This document shows positions 1 through 8,519 of a stretch of DNA of 64,000 nucleotides, in pieces. A model generated the notes under the pieces. The model ran no database searches, was not told the DNA's origin, and saw nothing but the letters and a program-made list of their open reading frames with translations. The first letter of the stretch is position 1, and every line of letters begins with the position of its first letter. Location: NCBI RefSeq assembly GCF_023343835.1, contig NC_064437.1:5098001-5162000 (forward strand), given 5' to 3'. The DNA comes from Lagopus muta. Its lineage: Eukaryota; Chordata; Aves; Galliformes; Phasianidae. The position numbers and the translations under genes are program-made.

Positions 1-2402
1 CATATACAAGAAAAATAAACCACCTATGGGAAAAAAAATACACCTTATTTTCCTAGTCAGGACGTTAAAACCAGCTTCAATTAGCTTATGTTAACTCGGG
101 CAGTTCATACAGTCTTACCTTTGAGAAAAGTCACTTCTGATGCTAGAAATTTGCTGGTCTCTTCACTTCAGTCACTGCTCAGAATGAAAGCAGTCAGATT
201 ATCCCGTCTAAAAGTCTGTTCATTCTACCTGCTGAAACTTTGCAATGCTTTGAGGTTGTAGTTTCGAGCTTCTTTACCACCACAAACAGAATTCCAGTGA
301 GCATCTTGCTTTGATGGCTCAGACTCCAAGTTAAGTAAAATACTTGCACAACAGAGCTAGAGAAGTAACCCCACATCCAAATACTCATGTTAATCAAAGC
401 ACTGGAGGAAGCTTCCAAGCACAGAAAGAGATTTAATCTACTTCTTGGTTTGATATAAAATGGAGAGCTGTGCTGTCGTAATTCAGTGTCTTCTCATGTA
501 AGATGTAGCTCGCTTGCACTCAAGTCAGACACTTCTGAACTGCATCAGTTCTGCATGTGTTCTCTAGTGACTCCGTCCTGCTCCTACTGAGAACCTCAAC
601 ATCATCATACATGTGTGCTTTCTGTTTCCAGCGAGGAATCTGCTTCAGAATTTTCATCAGAAAAGCATTCCTGGAATATTCTAACTAAACCTCATACACT
701 CTTCTCTGCAGAGAAGACTTAGCATTTTGCATTCTGGACTGCATGCTGCTTTTCTTCCACAAAATGAACACCGCTCTATGGTTCAAAGCCTGTGTTCTGA
801 CCATAGTTCAATACATAATTTTATTTACATTTTTCAGAGTTAGTATGTGCTTTTATTGCCTCTAATTACATGTCCCTTTGAAAAGAACGAAATGCAGGGG
901 ATGAAATGCTCGCCCAAGTTAACTCCAACCAACAAGTCACTTTCTTTGAATGTCTCCAATTTCTTAGTCAAATTAGTATTTCTAAATTATGGCTCTGAGT
1001 TTGATCAAATGGAAAAGCAGCTGTATTTGAAGGGAGAAAAAGTTCATCTCGAATTGACAAAGTCCATATTCTAGAACTGCTGTGCTGGAAACTATCAGAG
1101 TAAGAAGAACATTTAGAAAATTATGCCTGGCTTTGCTTAGCATGTGTGAGGCACAAAGCCATCCTGATTCCATCTCAACCACTGCATCACCCTGCTGCCC
1201 AAATCACCACCAACAAGCTTATTTAACACGAACTAGAAATCTACTAAAAAGCTGTATGACGTAACTCTGTAATGATCACTAGTCACATTGGCAAGCTTGA
1301 GCTTAGAGGTTACAAGCTAGAAACAGTATAAAAATACTAAAAAAAATTAATCTTTTCCCTCCAGTTACAGAAATAAGTTTATTTCTTCATACAGAAGTGT
1401 CGGTAATTCTAGCAACCTGCCCGGCTGGTTAGCAGTCTTCTGAGTTTCACTTTTGAACGTGTGTCTGGCTCCAATTTATAGGAGGGAGATGGGGTTCTTT
1501 TAATATCGGTATACCCGGAGATTAAGAAACAACGGTTCATATGATGTTCTGACCAGTTTATTACAAAACCTAATCAGGGAGACAGGGAAGGGAAGGAGGG
1601 CGATAGAAAAGATGGAAAAGAAGCAGGAGTTGCGTAAAGCGGGGAGAGTCACCAGCAGGATCCAGCAGCGTCCTGTTGCACGGCGTTTGAAGGTCCAAGG
1701 CAGACACAGCGGGGGGGGGGGGGCGAGGAGCAGCAGTGTGGCGGCCTTGGGCAGCAAGCAGGCAGTGGAGGAAGTCACGGAGCCAAGCCTTGAGGAAGCA
1801 GCAGCGCTCAGGCAGCAGGCACAGGAGTTCGACAGCATGCAGGAGTCACCTCACGAGGAATCTGATCGTCAGGAATCCCTCTGTTCTGCTTCATGAGGAA
1901 TCTGTTGCCAGAAACCCCAATCTTCTTCACAAGGAATCTGTTGCCAGAAACCTGTCCTCATGGTTTTCGATTCCCCTTTTATCCTCCTTGTTCTCCTGCC
2001 TATGTGACAAGGATGGGCCTTGAGCAAGAGTCATTGAGTACCCCCTGAGATGGCCACCATCCTGAGATAGGTCCACACAAAGGAGCACTTCTCAGCTATT
2101 GAGCTGCAGCTCATCTTGCTCTGGTTGCCCCTAGCCTTGTCTATCTGCATCCCCGAGACAAAGGATTTCACACTCCTTGTTCGGGACTTGCCTGGACTTG
2201 AACAAGTAAGTCCATCTGTGTCCCCAGCAAGATTTGAGACACGGACGTTAACAGTATGATCTCTTACAATGTGGAAACTGGTGTAAGCAAAAGAAATCAG
2301 TGCAGCTCCAAGAAACAGCGTCAAGTTTTCATTTGGTCGGATGCAGGCTTCATCCGGTCTTAAATTTCAGACTGAGCACCAGGTGTCGCCGCTTGCCGCA
2401 CA
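1..2402. other. Left flank of the array, no gene recognised
   Basis: This stretch is not part of the tandem array: similarity to the later copies begins at 2403. It contains a run of about 12 G at 1711-1722 and a short minisatellite near 1852-1962. A plus-strand open frame at 1612-1896 (94 codons, Glu/Gln/Arg-rich after the G run) has no splice or family evidence. I searched both strands for nardilysin exons that should follow those in the array and found none. Confidence 0.6.
1852..1962. repeat. Minisatellite, about three units of ~37 bp
   Basis: Three imperfect tandem units share the core GAGGAATCTG/AAGGAATCTG followed by a CAGAAAC- or CAGGAAT-like stretch. The second and third units are most alike. 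It lies just left of the array. Confidence 0.6.
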
Positions 2403-2620
2403 GCGCGCGCGAGGCCGCAGCGGTCGGCCGTGGCCGCCGCCTCAGGTAGGGCCGCTACCTCAGCTCTCGCCCCGCAGGCGGCGCTCGTCAGCGCCCCATA
2501 GCGAAGGGCCGAGCCCGCCCGCCCCCCCGCAAAGCCCTGCGTTCACCGAACGGCGCTCTGCTCGTGCCGGGGATGGCGGAGTGCGAACGAGGGCAGAAGC
2601 AGCCAAGCGAGCAAACTCGG
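2380..2620. promoter_or_regulatory. CpG-rich block, possible promoter (copy 1)
   Basis: This GC-rich stretch with many CpGs stands out from its surroundings and recurs at about 10910-11150 and 19425-19665. Inside it, on the plus strand, is an ATG in a good context (ATGG after GCCGGGG) at 2573. That ATG opens a 34-codon frame ending at 2677, which is conserved in all three copies. It could be the promoter and first exon of a plus-strand transcript, or an unmethylated island with no coding role. No downstream coding exon could be joined to it. Confidence 0.35.
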
Positions 2621-3088
2621 TCCCTGGCTTTCGTGGCACTGCGCTTCTGGATAGGTTCTGCTTTTCAGCAGCAGTAAAATTTCCCTGCTCCTCGGCTTTT
2701 GAAACGTGTGGAGTGAAGAAAAACACAACCCAACCCATTGAGGACAGTACTCAGCAAGTCATGCAGGAGTTCGGGATCTGGCAGACTCCTGCTCAGGACT
2801 AGGAACTTCTGCTGGAAAAGGAACGTGTGCAGGCTTGCTGTACAAGTAGGCGCCTGTACAACGGTATGCAAACACTGTGCATCTGCAGTTCTCACAAGAG
2901 AGCACGCTGCATCGAGCTGGGAGCAGAAGTACTGGTGAAGACTAAGCTGCAGAATTTGTGCGTTCAAGTCTGGTTGCGTTAAGCTCACAAGGAAATCAAT
3001 ATATGCTGAAAGAACTTGGCAGGCGGTAGAGTCCTGCAGTTAGTTACACCTGACCTACATTCTCCTCAGAAATTTTATGCAATCTCAC

Positions 3089-3094
3089 TTTATT
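3089..3094 (-). terminator. Poly(A) signal of the two-exon gene, copy 1
   Basis: AATAAA on the minus strand (TTTATT on plus), about 195 bp after the stop codon at 3287. It is preserved in copy 2 (11622-11627) and copy 3 (20135-20140). Confidence 0.55.
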
Positions 3095-3286
3095 TATACA
3101 TCTGTATGAATGACATAAGATGGCAAGTAACAGACATATTCCAATCATTTGTTCATCACATCGTTGATCTTAAAGTTTTGAAGTTTTAGAAGTTTTCCAG
3201 GTTGTGCCTTATGGAAGCAGCTGGTGCGCTGTGTGAAGTGGCAAACTGGAGCTGGAAGTGGATGAGGAGCATCTCAGCTTCCTTGC

Positions 3287-4701
3287 TCATTGCTCCTTCT
3301 TCCTTTGGCACTGGCAGTTGCTCTTCTTCTGGAGGATCATCACGTATCTGTCCATTAAGAGAAGCAGGGACTTCATCTCACAGAGCTCGTCGTAATAATG
3401 CATGGCTTCTCCTTGCGAGATGTCTGTTCCCGTGGAAGCTGAGTCCATTTGTCCCATTGGTCCCTGGAAGTGAACACAGCATGAGCAGAGACAAAGGGAA
3501 GCAGGCTCCTTTGGCAGGGAATTATCCTGCAGGGCTCGGCTTCCTCTGGAGGCAGGCCAGCCTCACAGGACCGCTCAGTGCAGCACATGGGGCTCACAGC
3601 ACCTCCAAGCCCCACGTTGCATAGGGGCTCCCAGTTGCATAGGGGTGTCAGATCTGCGAATGAGCGAGTCCCTCTGGGGGAGGTAGTGGACTTTCTGGGG
3701 TCTGCTTTCCTTGGAAGCCTTCACGGACCAGGTCTGTGCGGCTCCCTGCTCCCACCAGCAGCCCCCTTCCCGTGCAGTGCACCTCAATCACTCACCTGTT
3801 CCTGAGGTGGTCTTACTTTTCTCCAGAGGCTGCGGGCAATGCTCAGCAGGCAGAGAATGCAGACATCTGTCAGGAGGTGAGGGACGAGCCAGGTTTTCCC
3901 CGCTTGGGCCAGGTAGTCCCAAAGGAGGCCCAGAGGGTAGGGCAAGCTGAGGGCCTTCAGCTTGGTGTACAAGGTCTGCTGCTCTGGGCCCTGCGTTACG
4001 CCAGCCTTGCTGACCCTGGAGCGGATCCACGTGAGGCAGGGGAACAGACCAAGCCTACAGGGGCAGCTGGAGTGCTGGTGCTCGGGGACGACTGGCAGCT
4101 GCTCCTCAGGAAGGACCATCTTCTTGACCCTTTCCCAGATCCCCATTGGGTACGTTGAAAGGCCAGGCTGGAAGGGCCGCTTGAAAGCCTTCTGCCCCAC
4201 GCGCAGGGGCTGCTGCTTTGGGCTCTGCGTTCCGCCAGCCCTGCTGACCCCATATTGCAGCCATGTGGGGCAGGAAGAAAGGCCTAGCCAACAGGGCCCA
4301 TTCGAAGCCTGTTCAGCAGCGATAACAGACTGCTTCTTCTTGGGAAGGACCATGTTGATGACCCTTTCCCAGATCTGAATGCGGTACATTGAAAGTCCCG
4401 ACCAGAAGGGCCCCTGAAAGGCCTTCTGCTCCGTGCCCAGGGGCTGCTGCTTCTGGTCCTCTGTAAAGATCGCTCTTCCGAACATGAAGCTGCCCCATCC
4501 GTGGCGGGGCCAAAGGCCAAGCCAACAGGGCCAGCTGGAGGCCTGGCACTGGGTGTCAACGGTCAGCTGCTCCTCAGGAAGGACCAGCTTTTTGGCCGTG
4601 CCCCAGGCACAGCCAAGAGAGCTGGAACGGCCAAAGCCATCCCAGATAAGTGAAACTATGGCCAGAGCCACAGTCAGGGTGGGAGTCAGGATGAGTTTCA
4701 T
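3287..4701 (-). CDS. Unrecognised two-exon gene, secreted/membrane repeat protein (copy 1)
   Basis: I do not recognise this family. Exon 1 runs 4701 to 3796 (302 codons) and ends in CAG with a GTGAGT donor. Exon 2 runs 3463 to 3287 (58 codons plus TGA) after a TTCCAG acceptor. Both boundaries are phase 0, giving about 360 residues. Residues 1-20 look like a signal peptide (MKL, then a hydrophobic run, then Trp-Asp-Gly). Three tandem repeats of 77-79 residues follow, with equivalent glutamines at 45, 124 and 201. Each repeat carries a PxxxQ start, a C-W/R-L-G-L motif and, in at least two, an IWERV end. Residues about 271-293 are hydrophobic and followed by Arg-Lys, so they may span a membrane. 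Exon 2 adds a Met/Leu-rich helix and a Cys/Lys-rich tail. The ATG at 4701 is preferred because the frame upstream of it has no earlier ATG. An AATAAA lies 195 bp downstream. The gene may instead be non-coding or a recent pseudogene; no homologue could be checked. Confidence 0.5.
3797..4701 (-). repeat. Internal ~235-bp tandem repeats in exon 1 (copy 1)
   Basis: Equivalent points (CTGCTCCTCAGG or its variant on the plus strand) fall at 4099, 4330 and 4567, giving periods of 231 and 237 bp. Both periods are multiples of three, so the reading frame is kept through all repeats. The same repeat occurs alone at 7500-7762 and as a fragment at 26521-26600. Confidence 0.85.
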
Positions 4702-4839
4702 CCTGTTCTCTCCCAAGGAACAATCCAACACACAAAGTGGCTGCTACCTTGAGCGGAGCTCCAGAGGTAACCACCAGTACAGAGCGGCTGCCCTGCGTAT
4801 CTGAGCTGTGGGAGGCTGCCAGCGTGACTGTGCCAAGAC

Positions 4840-4866
4840 TGATGTCATGCCGGCTTTGTGATGTCA
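4840..4866. promoter_or_regulatory. Pair of CRE-like sites upstream of the two-exon gene
   Basis: TGATGTCA occurs at 4840-4847 and again at 4859-4866, about 140-165 bp upstream of the ATG at 4701. The first is confirmed in copy 2 at 13373-13380, and the surrounding sequence is the same in copy 3. TGATGTCA is a one-base variant of the consensus cAMP-response element TGACGTCA. No TATA box is seen nearby. Function is inference only. Confidence 0.3.
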
Positions 4867-5973
4867 CAAAGGAGACTGTGACAGAGCTGGGGAGGACTTG
4901 GAAGCCTGCTGGCACTGCTGCTGTCCCCAGCACAGGACGTTCTGCGCAGCAGGATAGTGGGCCCAAACCCCTCATGTTTTGGGCATTGCCCTGCACTTGT
5001 CAGCAAGAAGGAGCCGTGGCCAGAGCCACATCCAGGCTCCTTTCAGCGCTGGCTCCATTGGGGAAACTGTGACACAACTTGCATCCAAAAGCCTTTGGGG
5101 GCAGAGTGGAAACCCCACCCTTGAGAGGAAAGCCAAGAGTTGAACAGTTGTTAAGGTTGTGTGATGTTTTTTGTTGTCGGTATTCCACATCTTAACATCA
5201 CGTAAAACTGTGTGAGCGAAAGAGTTAACGTTCTGGTTCTGTGGACTGCCTTTTCTGGGCATTTTGGGTTCTCGGAGAGGAGGGAAGGAGCGGCATTCCC
5301 GGAGGACTTTGTGTGCAGAGGAGGAAGGGTGGAGCTGCTGGCAGGATGCAGCCGCTCTCCCTGTGGCTGTTTTGCTCTTTGGGTTCGCTGCGGAGAAAAG
5401 CACGTGGTTCCAAACCTGCAGTCTTCTAGCGTAAGACCTCGTGTTTGCACGCTCTTTTCTCTCTGATTTGCTTGATTTTGTCGGATTTAGTAAATCACCG
5501 TTCCTCCTGAGATTGTTGCCGTGGTTTTTTTCAGTCCCACCTGCTATCTCCCTACCCTTGCCCCCCTCCCCTTCTCCCAGAGCGCACGGCCTGCAAGTGC
5601 CTTGCCTCATTAGTCCCAGGGCTGGGGCCGGCTGGGCTGCGCTGCAAAAGGTGAGCTAGTTTTTTCCCCCCTCTCTTGTCTTCTGTCGCAGACAGAGGTC
5701 TAGGGATAACTCCTGACAACAGTTCACTCAGCACGGCAGCTGTGGCTCTGCCTGACCCAGCTGAGACTCCTTCATCTCAGCGTGTGGAGAACAAGACATC
5801 ACAACCTTACACACACAAGGAAAGTTGTTTGCTAAGTGTTTAAAGTGACTCAATAAATACAAAACCTCTGCCTGTGATATGCCTAATTATATGTCTGTGT
5901 ATGCCTGCATTGTACAGTATGCCTGTATTTTCCTCACATCGAGACACGTAATCAGAATGCAAGGAACATTCAC
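4867..5973. other. Spacer upstream of the two-exon gene
   Basis: No supported gene. A minus-strand open frame of 212 codons (5610-4972) is broken in copy 2 by a ~20-bp deletion, so it is unlikely to code. The stretch 5629-5740 has a diverged relative at 22680-22855. Confidence 0.5.
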
Positions 5974-6078
5974 CTCTGGCTTGTATTCAAACAGGAGTTG
6001 GTCTCCTGTCAGAAAATCCTCCTTCGGAAACAGCTGCAAGCTCTTACACAGTCTTCTCATGTAGTCAGCGGGATCAGT
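5974..6078 (-). pseudogene. NRDC: Isolated nardilysin exon in array copy 1
   Basis: A clean 105-bp exon on the minus strand: a TTTCAG acceptor before 6078, 35 codons in phase 0, and a GAG/GTGAAT donor after 5974. The translation (TDPADY ... LTGDQLLFEYKPE) matches the M16-family metalloprotease nardilysin, in the part just after the catalytic domain. In nardilysin the next exon encodes the ADALSQL-type sequence. In this window that exon is at 26495-26375, upstream on this strand rather than downstream. The exon is therefore displaced and probably not part of a working gene, although its splice sites are intact. Confidence 0.8.
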
Positions 6079-7499
6079 CTGAAAGCAAAACAGTGAAGCT
6101 GTTTTATGCATAACCAAAAATAATAAGACATCAATTTCCTGGTCCGAGCAGATCTCGGAGTAGTCAGGTATGGTGACTGTGAGTTACACGCAGAGTTTGG
6201 GATGGCATTTAGTTTTGGTTATTAAACTAAACGTGTTTCGCAACCGTATCTGACACTGAGGACTCCTGCGAGACTGCCAGAGCATCAGAGACAGCATCTT
6301 CATGAAAGAGACCGTGTGCTTAACAGTCATTACACCTACTGGGTCCTTGTGTCCACAGTTCAAGATTTCAGGGTTTCTAGAACCTGGAAAGAGCAAGCTG
6401 AGGCACTGCACATGCACATATACCTCTGATTTGGCCCCTTCCCAAGCTCTCTAGCATACCGTACAGTACGAGAAGGAAAAGATTTCTCACTTGGACATGA
6501 AAGCATGGCAACTCTGTACAACTGCCTGCCTGGTGGACACTTCCCACTGCGTGCTTGGTTTTGGCTATTGCTTTATTTAAACCAGCCAACGTCATACTGC
6601 AAAGACCCTGGGGTCCAGATAAGGACCACAGCTCCCCCTGAGAGAAGTTTGGCATAGCTGTGTTTTAAAAATGAATCAGAAACAGAACCAAGAATTTCTT
6701 AAGACACTGCACATCTGAGAAACGGCAAAACACAATTACAGCTTGAGCTACAAACACAAAGAACACTAACAAGAACCTCTGAGAATTACATAGATTCCTT
6801 TTGATGGAAATGTCAGGCTTCAAACTGAACGACAACTGCTTGTAATAGTTAAAGACTGAATCATAAAACTGCACATAGGACAACAGACATTGCTGCCATG
6901 TGCACCGTCCCAAATAGCCATCTCTTACAGAGTTTTAGTTCTTCTCCGCTGTTCTACAGAAAGCTTTTGCTAGAAGACTGACAGCTCTACTTTTGTAATA
7001 ATCACATCCTGCTAACAAATTTGTAAGAATTGCACTGCAGTAATAAATAACACCATGCTACACCTTAAAAATGCACTTGGCAATCAGAGTTAACTCATCC
7101 TGTTAAAAAAACATCTGCTGCTCCGTTATGCATTACTTGGGGTTGTCGGCAGCAGTCCTTGCTGTCTGTACCACTTGCAAATATCACTTTCCTCTGTTAT
7201 TCAGAGGCCGCTCAAGACACTCAGTATCCTCCGCGTGCTCTTCTGAAGGCAGAGCTGCAGATGGAAGGATTTGCTACAGATGGTGCTTCCAACATCCCGA
7301 AGCTCCATGCAGACTGGCAGGTGGTAAAAGTGCCTGACCAGACTTGGAGCATCTAGAAAGACAAAATCTCCATTTCCAATACTGCCTGTTCCATTTCTTT
7401 TTGTACTCCTTGTATTTATGTACCTTACAGAAATGAATGAGCTTCAGTGATGTTCCCAAGCCACATACAAAACCTGGACTTGATTTCCCAAAAGTACAT
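6079..7499. other. Array spacer with one weak plus-strand exon candidate
   Basis: No established gene. On the plus strand 7205-7320 is flanked by an ATTCAG acceptor and a CAG/GTGGTA donor and stays open for 38 codons. A part-degraded upstream nardilysin exon was looked for near 6190-6340 and not supported. Confidence 0.5.
7205..7320 (+). other. Possible cryptic coding exon, plus strand (copy 1)
   Basis: A pyrimidine-rich tract and TTATTCAG precede 7205; CAG/GTGGTA follows 7320. The 116-bp segment is open in one frame (2 bases plus 38 codons) and reads as ordinary coding composition. Copy 2 (15718-15833) differs by a Gly-to-Asp change and one synonymous change. The donor is not a strong consensus, the product is unrecognised, and no partner exon was found. 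Confidence 0.25.
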
Positions 7500-7762
7500 T
7501 CTAGTGCCAGTTGGAGTCCTGGTGCTTGGCGACGACTGGCAGCTGCTCCTCAGGAAGGGCCATCTTCCTGACCCTTCCCCAGACCCTCACTGGGTACGTT
7601 GAAAGGCCAGGCCAGGGAAGTCCCCTTGAAGGCCTTCTGCTCCATGCCCTGGTGCTGCTGCTTCGGGCTCTCTGTAACACCGGCCCTGCTGATCCCGTAC
7701 TGGAACCGTCTGGAGCAGGAGGAAAGGTCAAGCCTACAGGGCCAGTTGGAGTCCTGGCCACA
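7500..7762 (-). repeat. Orphan ~235-bp repeat unit, as in the two-exon gene
   Basis: The stretch corresponds to one repeat of the unknown gene's exon 1. On the minus strand it reads the GLSTYP...VLPEEQLPVV-like half in one frame and the SRAGVTESPKQQ-like half in another, so it has a frameshift and cannot code the repeat. It is immediately followed on the plus strand by a CR1-like fragment (7763-7841). The same arrangement is seen at 26521-26640 and in copy 2 at 16013-16275. Confidence 0.75.
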
Positions 7763-7841
7763 GACAGAGGCTGGTGATGAATGGTTCTGTGTCCTGGTGG
7801 AGGCTGGTAACGGACGGCATCTCCCAGGGGTCTGTCTTGCG
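7763..7841 (+). mobile_element. Short CR1 LINE fragment
   Basis: The segment reading GTGATGAATGGTTCTGTG ... CTCCCAGGGGTCTGTCTTG matches the reverse-transcriptase part of the CR1 copy at 26606-26680. It is interrupted after GTCTTG by the LTR-like segment. Confidence 0.6.
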
Positions 7842-8390
7842 TTGGAAATATCCAAATAATTTATCAGGACGGTACTTCTGATAAAGCAGATTTTATTCGC
7901 AATTGCAATGGCGGGTCTCCTGCAAGCAGGAGAGCACCCACAAAACAGTGCTGCATCTTTTTATACCCTGTTGCCCGACGCTTCTCTTTCTCCCCTAGTT
8001 CCTCATTGACTGAGTACTTTAGGTACTTAGTACTTTTCACAATCTTCTCGACGCTTCACTAAACATGCAAACACTGGACAAACATAAATCTTCGCTGGCT
8101 GAGAGTGAATTTTAATTAATTTAATTCAGACCCTCACTCCACCCTTGGTCATTGTTTCTGGATATCTGCTTGTCCTCCCTTCCACCAAGAAGAGCTCAGA
8201 AGGAGGACAGAGGGGAGGATCTTGGTGCCCGCCTGTCACGTCCCAGCCCTCTCACAGCCCGGTGACAGTCTGGCCTTGTGCAGAGGCCCTGGCTTCTGGG
8301 ATGGTTGTTACATCTGTTTTTCTTCTGCTGGGAGTTTCTGATCCTAACAGAACAACCCTACAGTACGTTTTCTAATCCCTAACACTACAC
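7842..8390 (-). mobile_element. Probable solo LTR (minus orientation), copy 1
   Basis: Read on the minus strand this stretch has the layout of an avian endogenous retroviral LTR. A TG-starting end lies near 8390 (TGTTAGGGATTAG-like), a long U3-like part follows, then a TATAAAAAG box at 7965-7957 and an AATAAA signal at 7897-7892, and it ends in a CA-containing stretch near 7842. No internal retroviral genes are attached. Exact ends and target-site duplications could not be fixed. Copy 2 carries the same element at about 16355-16903. Confidence 0.5.
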
Positions 8391-8519
8391 CCACGCTGTT
8401 TGGAACATTTAACAACTACTGCAGTTTTGCAAGAAAGAATTACTCACATAATTCAGCAGTTATGTTTCTAAACCACGCTGCTGACACGTGCAGTATTTCT
8501 GCTTCTTAGGTCAACTATT

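Noticed and set aside
1612-1896. 94-codon Glu/Gln-rich frame left of the array
   Set aside because: It passes through a G homopolymer and a minisatellite and has no homologue that I recognise.
4972-5610. 212-codon minus-strand open frame upstream of the unknown gene
   Set aside because: It is broken in array copy 2 by a ~20-bp deletion, has no domain, and lies where the promoter of the two-exon gene is expected.
6190-6340. Degenerate nardilysin exon upstream of the 5974-6078 exon
   Set aside because: Only short patches (HTV, KML) resemble the expected sequence; no splice sites and the gaps are too large to claim homology.
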